DNA of 64,000 nucleotides from Novosphingobium sp. AAP83 (GTDB lineage Bacteria; Pseudomonadota; Alphaproteobacteria; Sphingomonadales; Sphingomonadaceae): contig NZ_LJHY01000010.1 of NCBI RefSeq assembly GCF_001295795.1, positions 62,001-126,000 of the forward strand, in the 5' to 3' direction. Positions within the stretch are counted from its first letter, which is position 1, and every line of letters begins with the position of its first letter. Shown piece by piece: positions 22,991 to 31,045 of this stretch. The notes under the pieces are model-generated. The model was not told the DNA's origin, ran no database searches, and saw nothing but the letters and a program-made list of their open reading frames with translations. Both the position numbers and the translations under genes were made by a program.

Positions 22991-23998
22991 ATGCCGCCGC
23001 CGCTTGGCGGCGCACCGGACTTATCGCCCGAAGCGCGGCGGCGCGAGGCCTTGCGCTGGCGTGAAGGCCTAGCCGAAGCGCGCGAACGCCTTGGGCCGGG
23101 CAACAGGGCTTGGGACGTGGCCAAACGCGTGTTCGTTGGCGCATGGAATGATGGTTCGATCCATGCGGGCAACCTTGCCTATATGATGATCATCGCGCTG
23201 TTCCCCTTTTTCATCACTGCCGCCGCCGTTTTTTCCGCCATTGGCGAGCCCGACCAGCGGGCAGCGGCGATCAACACCGCGCTGATCGCCTTGCCACCAG
23301 TGGTGGCCGAAGTGATCGAACCGGTTGCGCGCAGTGTGATCGATGCGCGCAGCGGATGGTTGCTGTGGGCGAGCGGATTTTTCGGGCTGTGGACAGTTGG
23401 CAGTCTTGTGGAAACAATGCGCGATATCTTGCGCCGCGCTTATGGCACGCAGTGGGAGCACGCCTTCTGGCGCTATCGTCTGGCATCGACCGGCATCACC
23501 CTGGCCTCGGTCGTGCTGATCCTGCTCTCGATCATCGCGCAAGTTATCATCGGCACCGTGCAAGAGGTGATCGGGGCATTTCTGCCGCAGTTCAATGCCT
23601 TGATCGGCATGCTGTCGCTAAGCCGGATCGCGCCCGCGTTCATTCTCTACGGCGCATTATGGCTGCTGTTCGCCTCGCTCACCCCCGGCGCTTACCGGGG
23701 CCGACGCTACCCGAAATGGCCGGGCGCTTTGTTCGTAACCCTCTGGTGGATAGGCGTAACGACAATGCTGCCCACCGTTCTGCGCACGTTCTTTTCCTAT
23801 GATTTAACCTATGGCAGCCTTGCCGGAATGATGATCGCTCTTTTCTTTTTCTATCTTGTCGGCTTAGGGATGGTGGTTGGGGCCGAACTCAACGCCGCGC
23901 TTGCCGAAACACCGGAAGAGCGTGACATGCTGGGACAGGCTGATGAGCGCACCCGTGTGGTGCGAGAGACGATAAGAAGCGAGAACGAGAGCGCATGA
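22991..23998 (+). CDS. YihY/BrkB family inner-membrane protein
   Basis: Polytopic membrane protein of the YihY/virulence-factor BrkB family, about 335 residues and six membrane helices. Typical motifs are HAGNLAYMMIIALFPFFITAA, the WxxG-type segment LWASGFFGLWTVGSLVETM, and the C-terminal LAGMMIALFFFYLVGLGMVVGAELNAAL. Its function is unknown; it is often mis-annotated as ribonuclease BN. The start may be the ATG at 22991 or a GTG at 22973 overlapping the upstream stop. Its stop overlaps the fabI start (ATGA). Confidence 0.88.
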   Translation: MPPPLGGAPDLSPEARRREALRWREGLAEARERLGPGNRAWDVAKRVFVGAWNDGSIHAGNLAYMMIIALFPFFITAAAVFSAIGEPDQRAAAINTALIALPPVVAEVIEPVARSVIDARSGWLLWASGFFGLWTVGSLVETMRDILRRAYGTQWEHAFWRYRLASTGITLASVVLILLSIIAQVIIGTVQEVIGAFLPQFNALIGMLSLSRIAPAFILYGALWLLFASLTPGAYRGRRYPKWPGALFVTLWWIGVTTMLPTVLRTFFSYDLTYGSLAGMMIALFFFYLVGLGMVVGAELNAALAETPEERDMLGQADERTRVVRETIRSENESA

Positions 23999-24798
23999 CC
24001 GGATTGATGCAGGGAAAGCGGGGCCTGATCATGGGCTTGGCCAACGACAAATCGCTAGCATGGGGTATTGCCCAGAAGCTGCGTGAACAAGGCGCGGAAC
24101 TCGCGTTTTCTTATCAGGGTGAGGCGCTGGCCAAGCGTGTGCGTCCACTGGCTGAAAGCCTTGGGAGCGATTTCCTGATCGAATGCGACGTGTCGGATAT
24201 GGACGCGCTCGACACCACGTTTCAAACGCTAAAGGCGCGCTGGCCGACGATTGATTTCATCGTCCACGCCATCGGTTATTCCGACAAGACGCAACTGCGT
24301 GGCAAGTTTTACGATACCACGCTCGACAACTTTTTGATGACGATGAACATTTCGGCCTATAGCTTGGTTGCCGTAACCAAGCGTGCCGTTGAAATGATGC
24401 CAAATGGCGGCTCCATCGTCACGTTGACCTATTATGGCGCGGAAAAAGTTGTTCCGCATTACAACGTGATGGGCGTGGCCAAAGCCGCGCTCGAAGCCAG
24501 CGTCAAATACCTTGCCAACGATTGCGGCCCGATGGGCATCCGCGTGAACGCGATTTCGGCTGGCCCAATCAAGACACTGGCCGCCAGCGGCATCGGCGAT
24601 TTCCGCTACATCCTGAAATGGAACGAGCTGAACAGCCCGCTGCGCCGCAACGTGACCATCGACGATGTCGGCGGCGCAGGGCTCTATCTGCTGTCAGACC
24701 TGGCTTCGGGCGTGACAGGTGAAACGCACCATGTGGATGCAGGCTATCACACTATCGGCATGAAGCAGGAAGACGCGCCGGATATCGCGCTGAGCTGA
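23995..24798 (+). CDS. fabI: Enoyl-[acyl-carrier-protein] reductase (NADH), FabI
   Basis: Short-chain reductase that carries out the last step of each fatty-acid elongation cycle and is the target of triclosan. The 267-residue product has the FabI signature MGLANDKSLAWGIAQ near the N-terminus. The active site is Tyr156-x6-Lys163 in HYNVMGVAKAAL, with the additional YYGAEK motif at 146-151. SAGPIKTLAASGI forms the substrate-binding loop. Translationally coupled to the upstream BrkB gene. A palindromic repeat element follows and may act in transcription ending. Confidence 0.96.
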   Translation: MTGLMQGKRGLIMGLANDKSLAWGIAQKLREQGAELAFSYQGEALAKRVRPLAESLGSDFLIECDVSDMDALDTTFQTLKARWPTIDFIVHAIGYSDKTQLRGKFYDTTLDNFLMTMNISAYSLVAVTKRAVEMMPNGGSIVTLTYYGAEKVVPHYNVMGVAKAALEASVKYLANDCGPMGIRVNAISAGPIKTLAASGIGDFRYILKWNELNSPLRRNVTIDDVGGAGLYLLSDLASGVTGETHHVDAGYHTIGMKQEDAPDIALS

Positions 24799-24832
24799 GG
24801 CGAGCTTTCTGCTGAATTCGCGAAGCGAAGTT

Positions 24833-24924
24833 GTTTCGCGCAGAGGCGCAGAGGAAGCAGGGGCCGCAGAGGCGTTGCGCAACTTCTCTGCGCTCTTTGC
24901 CTCCTCTGCGCCTCAGCGCGAAAC
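24833..24924. repeat. CGCAGAG-ended palindromic element, copy 1
   Basis: A 92-base imperfect inverted repeat. It opens with GTTTCGCGCAGAGGCGCAG and closes with the near-complement CTCTGCGCCTCAGCGCGAAA. It is the shortest of four complete copies in this window and sits between fabI and the convergent hypothetical gene. Confidence 0.85.
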
Positions 24925-24943
24925 TTTTTAAATCGCTACACGG

Positions 24944-25504
24944 TTAAGGCTGCGCAGGAGTCGCCGGCGCAGGCTCGCCATCGCGTTCGCGCTTCAAACG
25001 CGCTTCGTATTCTTTTTCAATCTGCTCAACGCGCGCTTGTTCGGCGGCGGCTTCGGCGTCAATCGTCTCAAGACGCTTGGCGCGCTCTTCTTCGATCAGC
25101 TTGCCAAACTGGACGTCCGGCGAACTTTTCTTTTCGGCGTAAGCGCGGTTAACCAAGTTCAGGACACAACCGGTTGCACCGCCAGGGCCCACCGCAGAGC
25201 AAGAGTTGACCCCGAACGCGCCAACCGTCTCATAAGCGCGCACGCGTTGACTCCAGGCCTGGTTTACAGGCGCATTGGGATTATCACGGAATGGTTCGGG
25301 AATGCGGAAGCGCTCCTGCTCGTCTTTGCGCGCGCAGACCGTGATCGTGCCATCAGGCGATGCCGGGCACGGATCATCACCATAGACGATAATCTGGTTG
25401 ACCCGCTCTCCGGCGGGATCAGTTAGCGCCGAATTCTGCCCGTGAGCCGGGAGAGCAAAAGCGCCAGCGGCAAAAAGGGCGGCAGGGATCAGGCGCTTCA
25501 TCAT
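24944..25504 (-). CDS. Secreted hypothetical protein (sphingomonad type)
   Basis: A 186-residue protein with an N-terminal signal peptide (MMKRLIPAALFAAGAFALPAHGQ, given here only by its position 1-23). The mature part has IIVYGDDPCPASPDGTI and VCARKDEQERFRIP, a second Cys region (NSCSAVGPGGATGC), and a charged coiled-coil tail with RARVEQ-type helices (about 135-175). I recall similar proteins in sphingomonad genomes but know no function. It is probably periplasmic. Its own promoter is likely, as the next upstream gene ends 90 bases away. Confidence 0.75.
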   Translation of the reverse strand: MMKRLIPAALFAAGAFALPAHGQNSALTDPAGERVNQIIVYGDDPCPASPDGTITVCARKDEQERFRIPEPFRDNPNAPVNQAWSQRVRAYETVGAFGVNSCSAVGPGGATGCVLNLVNRAYAEKKSSPDVQFGKLIEEERAKRLETIDAEAAAEQARVEQIEKEYEARLKRERDGEPAPATPAQP

Positions 25505-25594
25505 GGAATCTCCGGTCAGCTTTGCCCCAATATAGGCCCGCCGTGCTGTGAATGGTAGATGAAGCTTGGGAAATTGCCTGCAATCAAATGCGCA

Positions 25595-26104
25595 TCAAAT
25601 CCGTTTGCTGGCCGCAATCGCCACGCGGCAGCCCAAACGGATGGCTTGGAACAGCACCGGATAGGCAGGCGCTTTTTCCGCACCTGCGGCAAAAGCGGCG
25701 TCACGATGCTCACGCTCATCGTCACGAAATTCGCGGATCATCGTGGCCAATTCAGGGTCTTCATCGCCCAGTTCTTCGAGCTGTTCGGTATAGTGCTTGT
25801 CAATTTCCGTCTCAATCGCGGCGGTGCAGGCCATAGCCGCTTCGGGGCCGAGCAGCGCGGTGGCGGCACCAAGCGCAAAGCCAGCGGCAGACCACACCGG
25901 TTGCAGCAACGTGGGACGCACGCCGCGTTTGGCAATCAGCGCATCAAACTTTTCGCGGTGCACCGCTTCTTGTTCGGCCATCGCGGCGATTTCTGCCGAA
26001 TGCGGCGCGCGGTTGCCCATTACGGCCAACTGGCCTGCATAAATGCATGTCGCGCCGAATTCTCCGGCTTGATTGACGCGCAGCATTGAGGCGTTCTTGA
26101 CCAC
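25595..26104 (-). CDS. coq7: Demethoxyubiquinone hydroxylase family protein, Coq7 type
   Basis: Di-iron monooxygenase that hydroxylates demethoxyubiquinone in ubiquinone synthesis. The 169-residue protein has two copies of a four-helix ferritin-like half. The iron ligands are in VNQAGEFGA, EQEAVHREKF, ETEIDKHYTEQ and DDEREHRD, a complete E/ExxH set. Starts 2 bases after the dsbB stop, so it is the end of the rlmH-envC-ctpA-dsbB-coq7 series. Confidence 0.94.
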   Translation of the reverse strand: MVKNASMLRVNQAGEFGATCIYAGQLAVMGNRAPHSAEIAAMAEQEAVHREKFDALIAKRGVRPTLLQPVWSAAGFALGAATALLGPEAAMACTAAIETEIDKHYTEQLEELGDEDPELATMIREFRDDEREHRDAAFAAGAEKAPAYPVLFQAIRLGCRVAIAASKRI

Positions 26105-26106
26105 GA

Positions 26107-26589
26107 TCAGGCTCCCTTTCGGCCTTTGCCGAGCAACGCGAATATTAGCACAGCGCCACCGATTGATAGCAAGAAGTTATACCCGGCCAGACTAATCCCC
26201 AAGAGAGACCAAGGGGCGACATCGCAACGGACAATCGGCGCGTTCATAATCGCGTCGAGCGGATTGCCGCCGCTCGCCATTGTGGCACAAGAGGTGATCC
26301 CTTCCCACCAGCCATATTCAACGCCAGCGTGAAACCCGCCGATCAGGCCCGATGCGCCGATGCAAATGGCCGCAAGAATCACCGCCAGATCGCCTGCGCC
26401 TTTCCCGCGAATAGTCAGCGCCAGAACCGCCAGCACAATGGCGGCGACGTGCGGATAGCGTTGCCACCAGCACATTTCACACGGATAGAGCCCAAAGCCA
26501 TATTGCGAAATCAGCGCGCCCGCCATCAGCGCGGCGGGCACGATCAACGCGAGCGCATAGGCGGCGTTTCTGGACTGGACCGATGTCAT
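26107..26589 (-). CDS. Disulfide bond formation protein B (DsbB family)
   Basis: Inner-membrane quinone reductase that re-oxidises periplasmic thiol oxidases. The 160-residue product has four membrane helices. The first redox pair is CEMC in YPCEMCWWQRYPH; the second pair is in the periplasmic loop (TSCATM and IVRCDVAPW). Lies 15 bases after ctpA and directly before coq7, which links disulfide formation with ubiquinone supply by position only. Confidence 0.93.
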   Translation of the reverse strand: MTSVQSRNAAYALALIVPAALMAGALISQYGFGLYPCEMCWWQRYPHVAAIVLAVLALTIRGKGAGDLAVILAAICIGASGLIGGFHAGVEYGWWEGITSCATMASGGNPLDAIMNAPIVRCDVAPWSLLGISLAGYNFLLSIGGAVLIFALLGKGRKGA

Positions 26590-26604
26590 GGCCCCCGCGC
26601 CTTA

Positions 26605-27948
26605 TTACCGCTTCAGCTTGGCCACAAGTGCACTACGGGGCGCAGTACGGTTTAGCGTTTGCACCGCATAATAAAGCTGGAAGTCCTTGATATTTTTGGC
26701 CTTCAACTCTTCCGGTGTCATCTTGAAGCGCGGATCGTCGATCTTGTCCTTTTCAAGATCCTTGTCGTCCAGCTTGATTTCATTGATCAAATGGCCGCGC
26801 AGATCGCTTTCACGATAAGACCGCATCGCGCGCTTGCGCAAATCCGGATCGGAAATCTGCGGCACGGCAATATCGGGATCGATGCCGCCTTCCTGCACCG
26901 ATTTGCCCGACGGCGTATAATAGCGCGCGGTCGTCAGCTTAATCGCAGTATCGCGGTCGAGCGGGATCAGCGTCTGCACGCTGCCCTTGCCGAAGCTGCG
27001 CTGGCCCATCACCACAGCGCGGTGCTGGTCTTGCAAGGCGCCCGCCACAATTTCCGAGGCCGAGGCCGAGCCTTCATCGATCAGCACGATCATCGGCACG
27101 CCCTTGGCAATATCGCCCCGGGTCATCATTTCAGCCGGATAGACCTCGTTATCGCGGGCGTAGCGGCCACGTTGCGAAACAATGGTGCCCTTATCAAGGA
27201 ACAGGTCGGACAAGGCCACAGCCTCATCCAGCAAGCCGCCGGGATTGCTGCGCAGATCGAGCACGAGGCCAGTGACTTTGCCGCCCGTCTTGGCCTTCGC
27301 TTCGTTCCACGCCTTTTGCACCGAAGCGCCCACATCGGCGCTGAAGCTGGAGACGGAAATGACCGCGACGTTGCCCTGAACCTCCCATTCGACAGGCTTG
27401 AGTTCGATGATCTTGCGCGTGATCGTGACGTCGAACGGCTCATCGCGGCCCGGGCGGAATACGCTGAGGCGGATTTGCGTGCCCGGAACGCCGCGCATCT
27501 GATCCACCGCTTCATCGAGCGATCCGCCGTAGATCAGCTTGCCATCAAGGTGCGTGATGTAATCGCCGGCCTTTATGCCGCCCAAATCCGCCGGGCTGCC
27601 CTTGGTTGGCGCGATGACTTTGACTGCACCATCATCAAGCGTAACCGACAGGCCAAGCCCGCCGTAGGAGCCTTCGGTCTGGGTGCGCAGATTTTCGAAA
27701 TCGCGTGCATCCAAATAGGAACTGTGCGGATCAAGCGTTGCGAGCATGCCCGAAATCGCGCCCTTGAGCAGTTTTTCATCGTCCACCGGCTCGACATAAT
27801 TGGCCTTAACCCGCTCATATACCGCAACCAGTTTGCCGAATTCGGGGCCCGAGCGCGCGTCAACTGCGGCAAGGCCAGCCGTGGTGACCGGCAGCAGAGC
27901 AACAGCGGTTACAAGCGCGGTGGCGCGCAGGAGAGGAGCCAGCTTCAT
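26605..27948 (-). CDS. ctpA: S41 family carboxyl-terminal processing protease
   Basis: Periplasmic serine protease with a PDZ domain. From the ATG at 27948 the protein is 447 residues with a signal peptide (MKLAPLLRATALVTAVALL). The PDZ domain spans about residues 70-150 (GGIKAGDYITHLDG). The catalytic serine is in EGSASASEIV and the lysine in SFGKGSVQT, the expected Ser-Lys dyad. It lies 97 bases after the EnvC-type gene, a common pairing in cell-wall maintenance operons. Earlier ATGs at 27981 and 28059 lack support. Confidence 0.93.
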   Translation of the reverse strand: MKLAPLLRATALVTAVALLPVTTAGLAAVDARSGPEFGKLVAVYERVKANYVEPVDDEKLLKGAISGMLATLDPHSSYLDARDFENLRTQTEGSYGGLGLSVTLDDGAVKVIAPTKGSPADLGGIKAGDYITHLDGKLIYGGSLDEAVDQMRGVPGTQIRLSVFRPGRDEPFDVTITRKIIELKPVEWEVQGNVAVISVSSFSADVGASVQKAWNEAKAKTGGKVTGLVLDLRSNPGGLLDEAVALSDLFLDKGTIVSQRGRYARDNEVYPAEMMTRGDIAKGVPMIVLIDEGSASASEIVAGALQDQHRAVVMGQRSFGKGSVQTLIPLDRDTAIKLTTARYYTPSGKSVQEGGIDPDIAVPQISDPDLRKRAMRSYRESDLRGHLINEIKLDDKDLEKDKIDDPRFKMTPEELKAKNIKDFQLYYAVQTLNRTAPRSALVAKLKR

Positions 27949-28045
27949 TGCCCTTGGGGCCTTTCGCGAAGGTGCATGCATATGACAGTTGTATAACCGC
28001 CCGTGAATTAACGCCAGATGAGGTTTTGGGGCAGCGTTATCAAGT

Positions 28046-29263
28046 TTATCCGCCAACATGCTCCAGCGGGTTCACCGGTGTGCCATCGCGGCGCAGTTCC
28101 ACCGTCAGCACCGGTCGCCCCGGCCCGGCACCGCCGAGCGGAGAGCCTTGGACGACTTTTTCGCCCACGGTTGCGCTAATTCGGCCAAGGTTGGTGACCA
28201 GCGTGGTCCAGCCGCCGGAATGCTCGACAATCACGATGCGGCCATAGCCGCGATAGGCCCCGGCAAAAGCGACGCGACCATCGGCAGGGGAAACAACTTG
28301 CGCCCCGCCGCTGGCGACCAGCGTGATCCCGGTGGTAAGGCCCACTTCGGCGCGCTCGCCAAAGCCGGAAACGAGGCGGCCTGAGACGGGCAGTATCCAG
28401 CCAAGGCCTGAAGGTGGTGCCGGGGTGGCGTTGGCGGGCGAATCGACCACCAACAGCACTTCGCCGGGGCGGCTTGGTGGAAGGACAGGCCCCGGCAGCG
28501 CTGCTAGGCGCGCGCGCATCGTGCCATCGGTTTCAAGCTGCCCCATCAGCGCGGACAAATCGCGCGCCTGTTCGGCCAAAGCCATCGCCCGGTCTGCTTC
28601 CCGGCTGGCGACGCCTTGTGCCGCGCGGCTCTCAAGCCGCTGGCGGCTTTCCAGCGCGGCGAGCTCGGTCTGGCGTTGTTTGAGCACTGTTTCACTGGCC
28701 TGCCGCTCCGCCGTGGCAAGACGGGCGTCTTCTTGCAGCTTGCGGCCGCGCTGGATTTCAGCGCGCAAACCGGCGGTGCGGCGCTGCACTTCGGGCAGCA
28801 TGGTTTCCATGACAGCGCGCAAATAGACCGTATCGCGCAAGGATTCGGAGCGGACGAGGCTGAACACCAGCGGGCGGCGCGCCATCATCTGCAAGGCCGC
28901 CGTCAACCGCACCACCGGCTCTTGTCGTTCGGCCATGCGCCCGCGCAACTTCTCGCGCTGGCGATCAATCCAAGCGATTCTGGCCCCTGCCAGCTCGATC
29001 TCGGCCTCTGACTGCTGGATGCGCGCCGCCACAGCAGCAGTTTCGCGGGCGGTGCGGTCTGCTTCGGCGCTGGCGGCGCGGGCGGATTGTTCGAGCTTTT
29101 CGGCCCGGGCGCGGGTTTGTGCCAGCGCTTGTCCGGCAAGGCGCAAAGCCTCCCCCGCCTCACCGGCATCGGCATAGACGCTGGCCTGCTGCGCCGTAGC
29201 TTGCCAGCCCGCAAGACCGGCCAGCACCAGCATCGCAAGAACAAAGGCGCAGCGTGACATCAT
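28046..29263 (-). CDS. EnvC-type murein hydrolase activator (degenerate LytM)
   Basis: Periplasmic coiled-coil protein with a C-terminal M23/LytM domain, 405 residues from the ATG at 29263. A signal peptide and long helices (about 30-240) precede the LytM domain (about 290-405). The metal-binding residues of active endopeptidases are missing: the first His/Asp motif reads GLTTGITL and the HxH motif reads LVTNL. As with EnvC and NlpD, it therefore probably activates amidases and does not cut peptidoglycan itself. Starts 8 bases after rlmH; ctpA follows. Confidence 0.9.
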   Translation of the reverse strand: MMSRCAFVLAMLVLAGLAGWQATAQQASVYADAGEAGEALRLAGQALAQTRARAEKLEQSARAASAEADRTARETAAVAARIQQSEAEIELAGARIAWIDRQREKLRGRMAERQEPVVRLTAALQMMARRPLVFSLVRSESLRDTVYLRAVMETMLPEVQRRTAGLRAEIQRGRKLQEDARLATAERQASETVLKQRQTELAALESRQRLESRAAQGVASREADRAMALAEQARDLSALMGQLETDGTMRARLAALPGPVLPPSRPGEVLLVVDSPANATPAPPSGLGWILPVSGRLVSGFGERAEVGLTTGITLVASGGAQVVSPADGRVAFAGAYRGYGRIVIVEHSGGWTTLVTNLGRISATVGEKVVQGSPLGGAGPGRPVLTVELRRDGTPVNPLEHVGG

Positions 29264-29271
29264 GGCAGTGC

Positions 29272-29697
29272 TTATCCCTCGCGGTGATAAGGATGGCCAG
29301 CAAGAATGCTGGTAGCGCGCCACAACTGTTCGGCCAGCATCGCGCGGGCCAGCATATGCGGCCACGTGGCTTTACCAAACGCGATCAGAAGGTCTGCCGA
29401 ATCACGTGAGGAATCATCGTGGCCATCTGCTGCGCCGATCAGGAACCGCGTTTCGCGCACCCCATCATCGCGCCACCGGCCAAGAATGGCGGCAAATTCG
29501 CTGGAGGTAAGCTGCTTGCCGCGCTCGTCCATTGCCACGGTGCGCGACGGGCTTTGTGCAGGCGGCGGAATTTGCCCGCCACGATCAGGCAGTTCGGTAA
29601 CTTTCCAGCCCCACGAAATGCGCTTGGCATAACGATCCACCAATTCCGCTTCGGGCGAGCGGCCGATCTTGCCACGGGCGATGATGTGGAGAAGCAT
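29272..29697 (-). CDS. rlmH: 23S rRNA (pseudouridine-1915-N3) methyltransferase RlmH
   Basis: SPOUT methyltransferase that modifies pseudouridine 1915 of 23S rRNA on assembled ribosomes. The 141-residue product has MLLHIIARGKIGRSPEAEL at the start, FLIGAADGHDD in the cofactor knot and a C-terminal LAEQLWRATSILAGHPYHR, the RlmH signature. rsfS and nadD, often adjacent, are not here; instead a repeat element separates it from the next gene. Confidence 0.96.
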   Translation of the reverse strand: MLLHIIARGKIGRSPEAELVDRYAKRISWGWKVTELPDRGGQIPPPAQSPSRTVAMDERGKQLTSSEFAAILGRWRDDGVRETRFLIGAADGHDDSSRDSADLLIAFGKATWPHMLARAMLAEQLWRATSILAGHPYHREG

Positions 29698-29740
29698 TCC
29701 AGCGGTGTAGCGGGGATTGCCGGGGAATAGAAGACAAGGG

Positions 29741-29913
29741 GTTCGCGCAGAGACGCAGAGAAGAAAGGGAGGCGCGGAGAGGCTGCATTTGCGGCGATGT
29801 CGCCCTCTCAGTCAGACCTTGCGAAACAGTGGAGTGGAGAATGAGACATAGGGCCGTCCGGCCCCTTTTTTATCTCTGCGCCTCCCCTTCTTCTCCGCGT
29901 CTCTGCGTGAAAC
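29741..29913. repeat. CGCAGAG-ended palindromic element, copy 2
   Basis: About 173 bases, with left end GTTCGCGCAGAGACGCAGAG and right end TCTCCGCGTCTCTGCGTGAA. The ends pair for roughly 35-40 bases, including the AAGAAAGGGAGGCG / CGCCTCCCCTTCTT zones. Inside is a small terminator-like hairpin, GGGCCG-TC-CGGCCC followed by a T-run (29851-29871). Confidence 0.88.
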
Positions 29914-29952
29914 GAAAGAAAAAGCGTCCCCTAAACAGGATGGTTGCGAAAC

Positions 29953-30690
29953 TTAACGCGCCACCGGCGGGTTTGATCGTAGCGGGGTGGGCTCCAACGC
30001 CGCGAACTTCGCCAGATCCGCCCTGCCCAGCATCAGCACATCCTCATGCGGCACCGAGTTGGTCAGCGCATAGAAGGCTGCGGCATTCTCGCCGGTGAGG
30101 CCCATTTCGCGGTAGTAATTGACGTAGGCCTTGTTGACGGGATCATTGGCAGCAAAGTCATCGGGTTCGCGCCCGTTTTCATCAATCCACGAATGGACAA
30201 CAAAGGCCGCGTCCGGCGCGGCGCTACGGGTGGCGCCTGCAAGGAAAAGCTCCACCGCGCCCGACCGCACAGAACCGTGATCGGGCACATGGGTGGCGAT
30301 GCCGCGCGCGCGGATCATCCGGCCCAGACGCAAGTTGGCGTAATCATCGACCGTGCCCGGGCAATCGGCCATTTCCAGCACGGCAATGCCGGGATAGGCG
30401 CGCAGCATCTTCTGGAAGTCTGCGGGTGAATAGCTGTCCGTCTCGGCCACCAGCGCGGCGCGCGTATCATCCAGCACCGTGAACGGCCCGAAACTGGCCA
30501 ATCCCCTACGTGCCTGCGGCTGGTGCAGCCCGACCAGACGTTCGGACCCGGCCTCTTCTACCTCGACGACGGTCGTCTCGGTCCATTTGACGCCGTTTTC
30601 CACCCATGTGCGGGTATAGACCTCACGCGCCGCAGCAGGCTGGCAGGCCAAAAGCGCGGCGAGGGCAGGAAGGATCAGGCGGCGGAACAT
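29953..30690 (-). CDS. Periplasmic protein with a ClpP/crotonase-like fold pattern
   Basis: A 245-residue secreted protein (signal peptide about 1-21, MFRRLILPALAALLACQPAA). The segment LRLGRMIRARGIATHV, then a short loop with VRSGAVELFLAGATR and then AAFVVHSW, matches the order seen in periplasmic ClpP-fold proteins related to COG3904. There, a loop with a small-residue nucleophile is followed by a conserved His. The usual CASAC-type loop is replaced by RSGA, keeping a serine. A protease-like activity is only a guess. Flanked by repeat elements on both sides. Confidence 0.65.
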   Translation of the reverse strand: MFRRLILPALAALLACQPAAAREVYTRTWVENGVKWTETTVVEVEEAGSERLVGLHQPQARRGLASFGPFTVLDDTRAALVAETDSYSPADFQKMLRAYPGIAVLEMADCPGTVDDYANLRLGRMIRARGIATHVPDHGSVRSGAVELFLAGATRSAAPDAAFVVHSWIDENGREPDDFAANDPVNKAYVNYYREMGLTGENAAAFYALTNSVPHEDVLMLGRADLAKFAALEPTPLRSNPPVAR

Positions 30691-30776
30691 GAAGTGTTAA
30701 TCGGCCCGGGCATCTTGCCGAATTGCGAAGGAAGGCGGTTAAACTGCGTTTACTTTGATATTTGCAACGGCAGAGG

Positions 30777-30953
30777 GGTTCACGCAGAGACGCGGAGAAG
30801 AAAGGGAGGCGCTGAGATGCTGCGGATGGCCGCAAGGCCAATGGTGTCTTGCCAACCTTGCGGCAAGGGCATTGTGGGAGTGCGGAGAGCGGCTCTGCCG
30901 CAAAAGCCACCGTCCCCGCGTCTCCCTTTCTGCTCCGCATCTCTGCGTGAACC
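30777..30953. repeat. CGCAGAG-ended palindromic element, copy 3
   Basis: About 177 bases. The left end GGTTCACGCAGAGACGCGGA pairs with the right end CCGCATCTCTGCGTGAACC. The inner arms carry AGAAAGGGAG and CTCCCTTTCT. The core has a second hairpin-prone stretch rich in GCCGCAAGGCC-like sequence. It lies upstream of both neighbouring genes, between the hypothetical gene and comM. The rest of 30691-31045 holds only the two promoters. Confidence 0.88.
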
Positions 30954-31045
30954 CTCCAAGTGCCTCGAAAATGGCGTAATCCTGTCGCTTTCGCTTCCCC
31001 CCGCGCGATTCACTAAGCATTGTCCCGCATTGGACAGGAGAGTTC

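Noticed and set aside
26659..27996. A 445-codon open frame antisense to ctpA
   Set aside because: The ctpA frame carries all S41 protease motifs; the reverse frame has no recognisable protein features.
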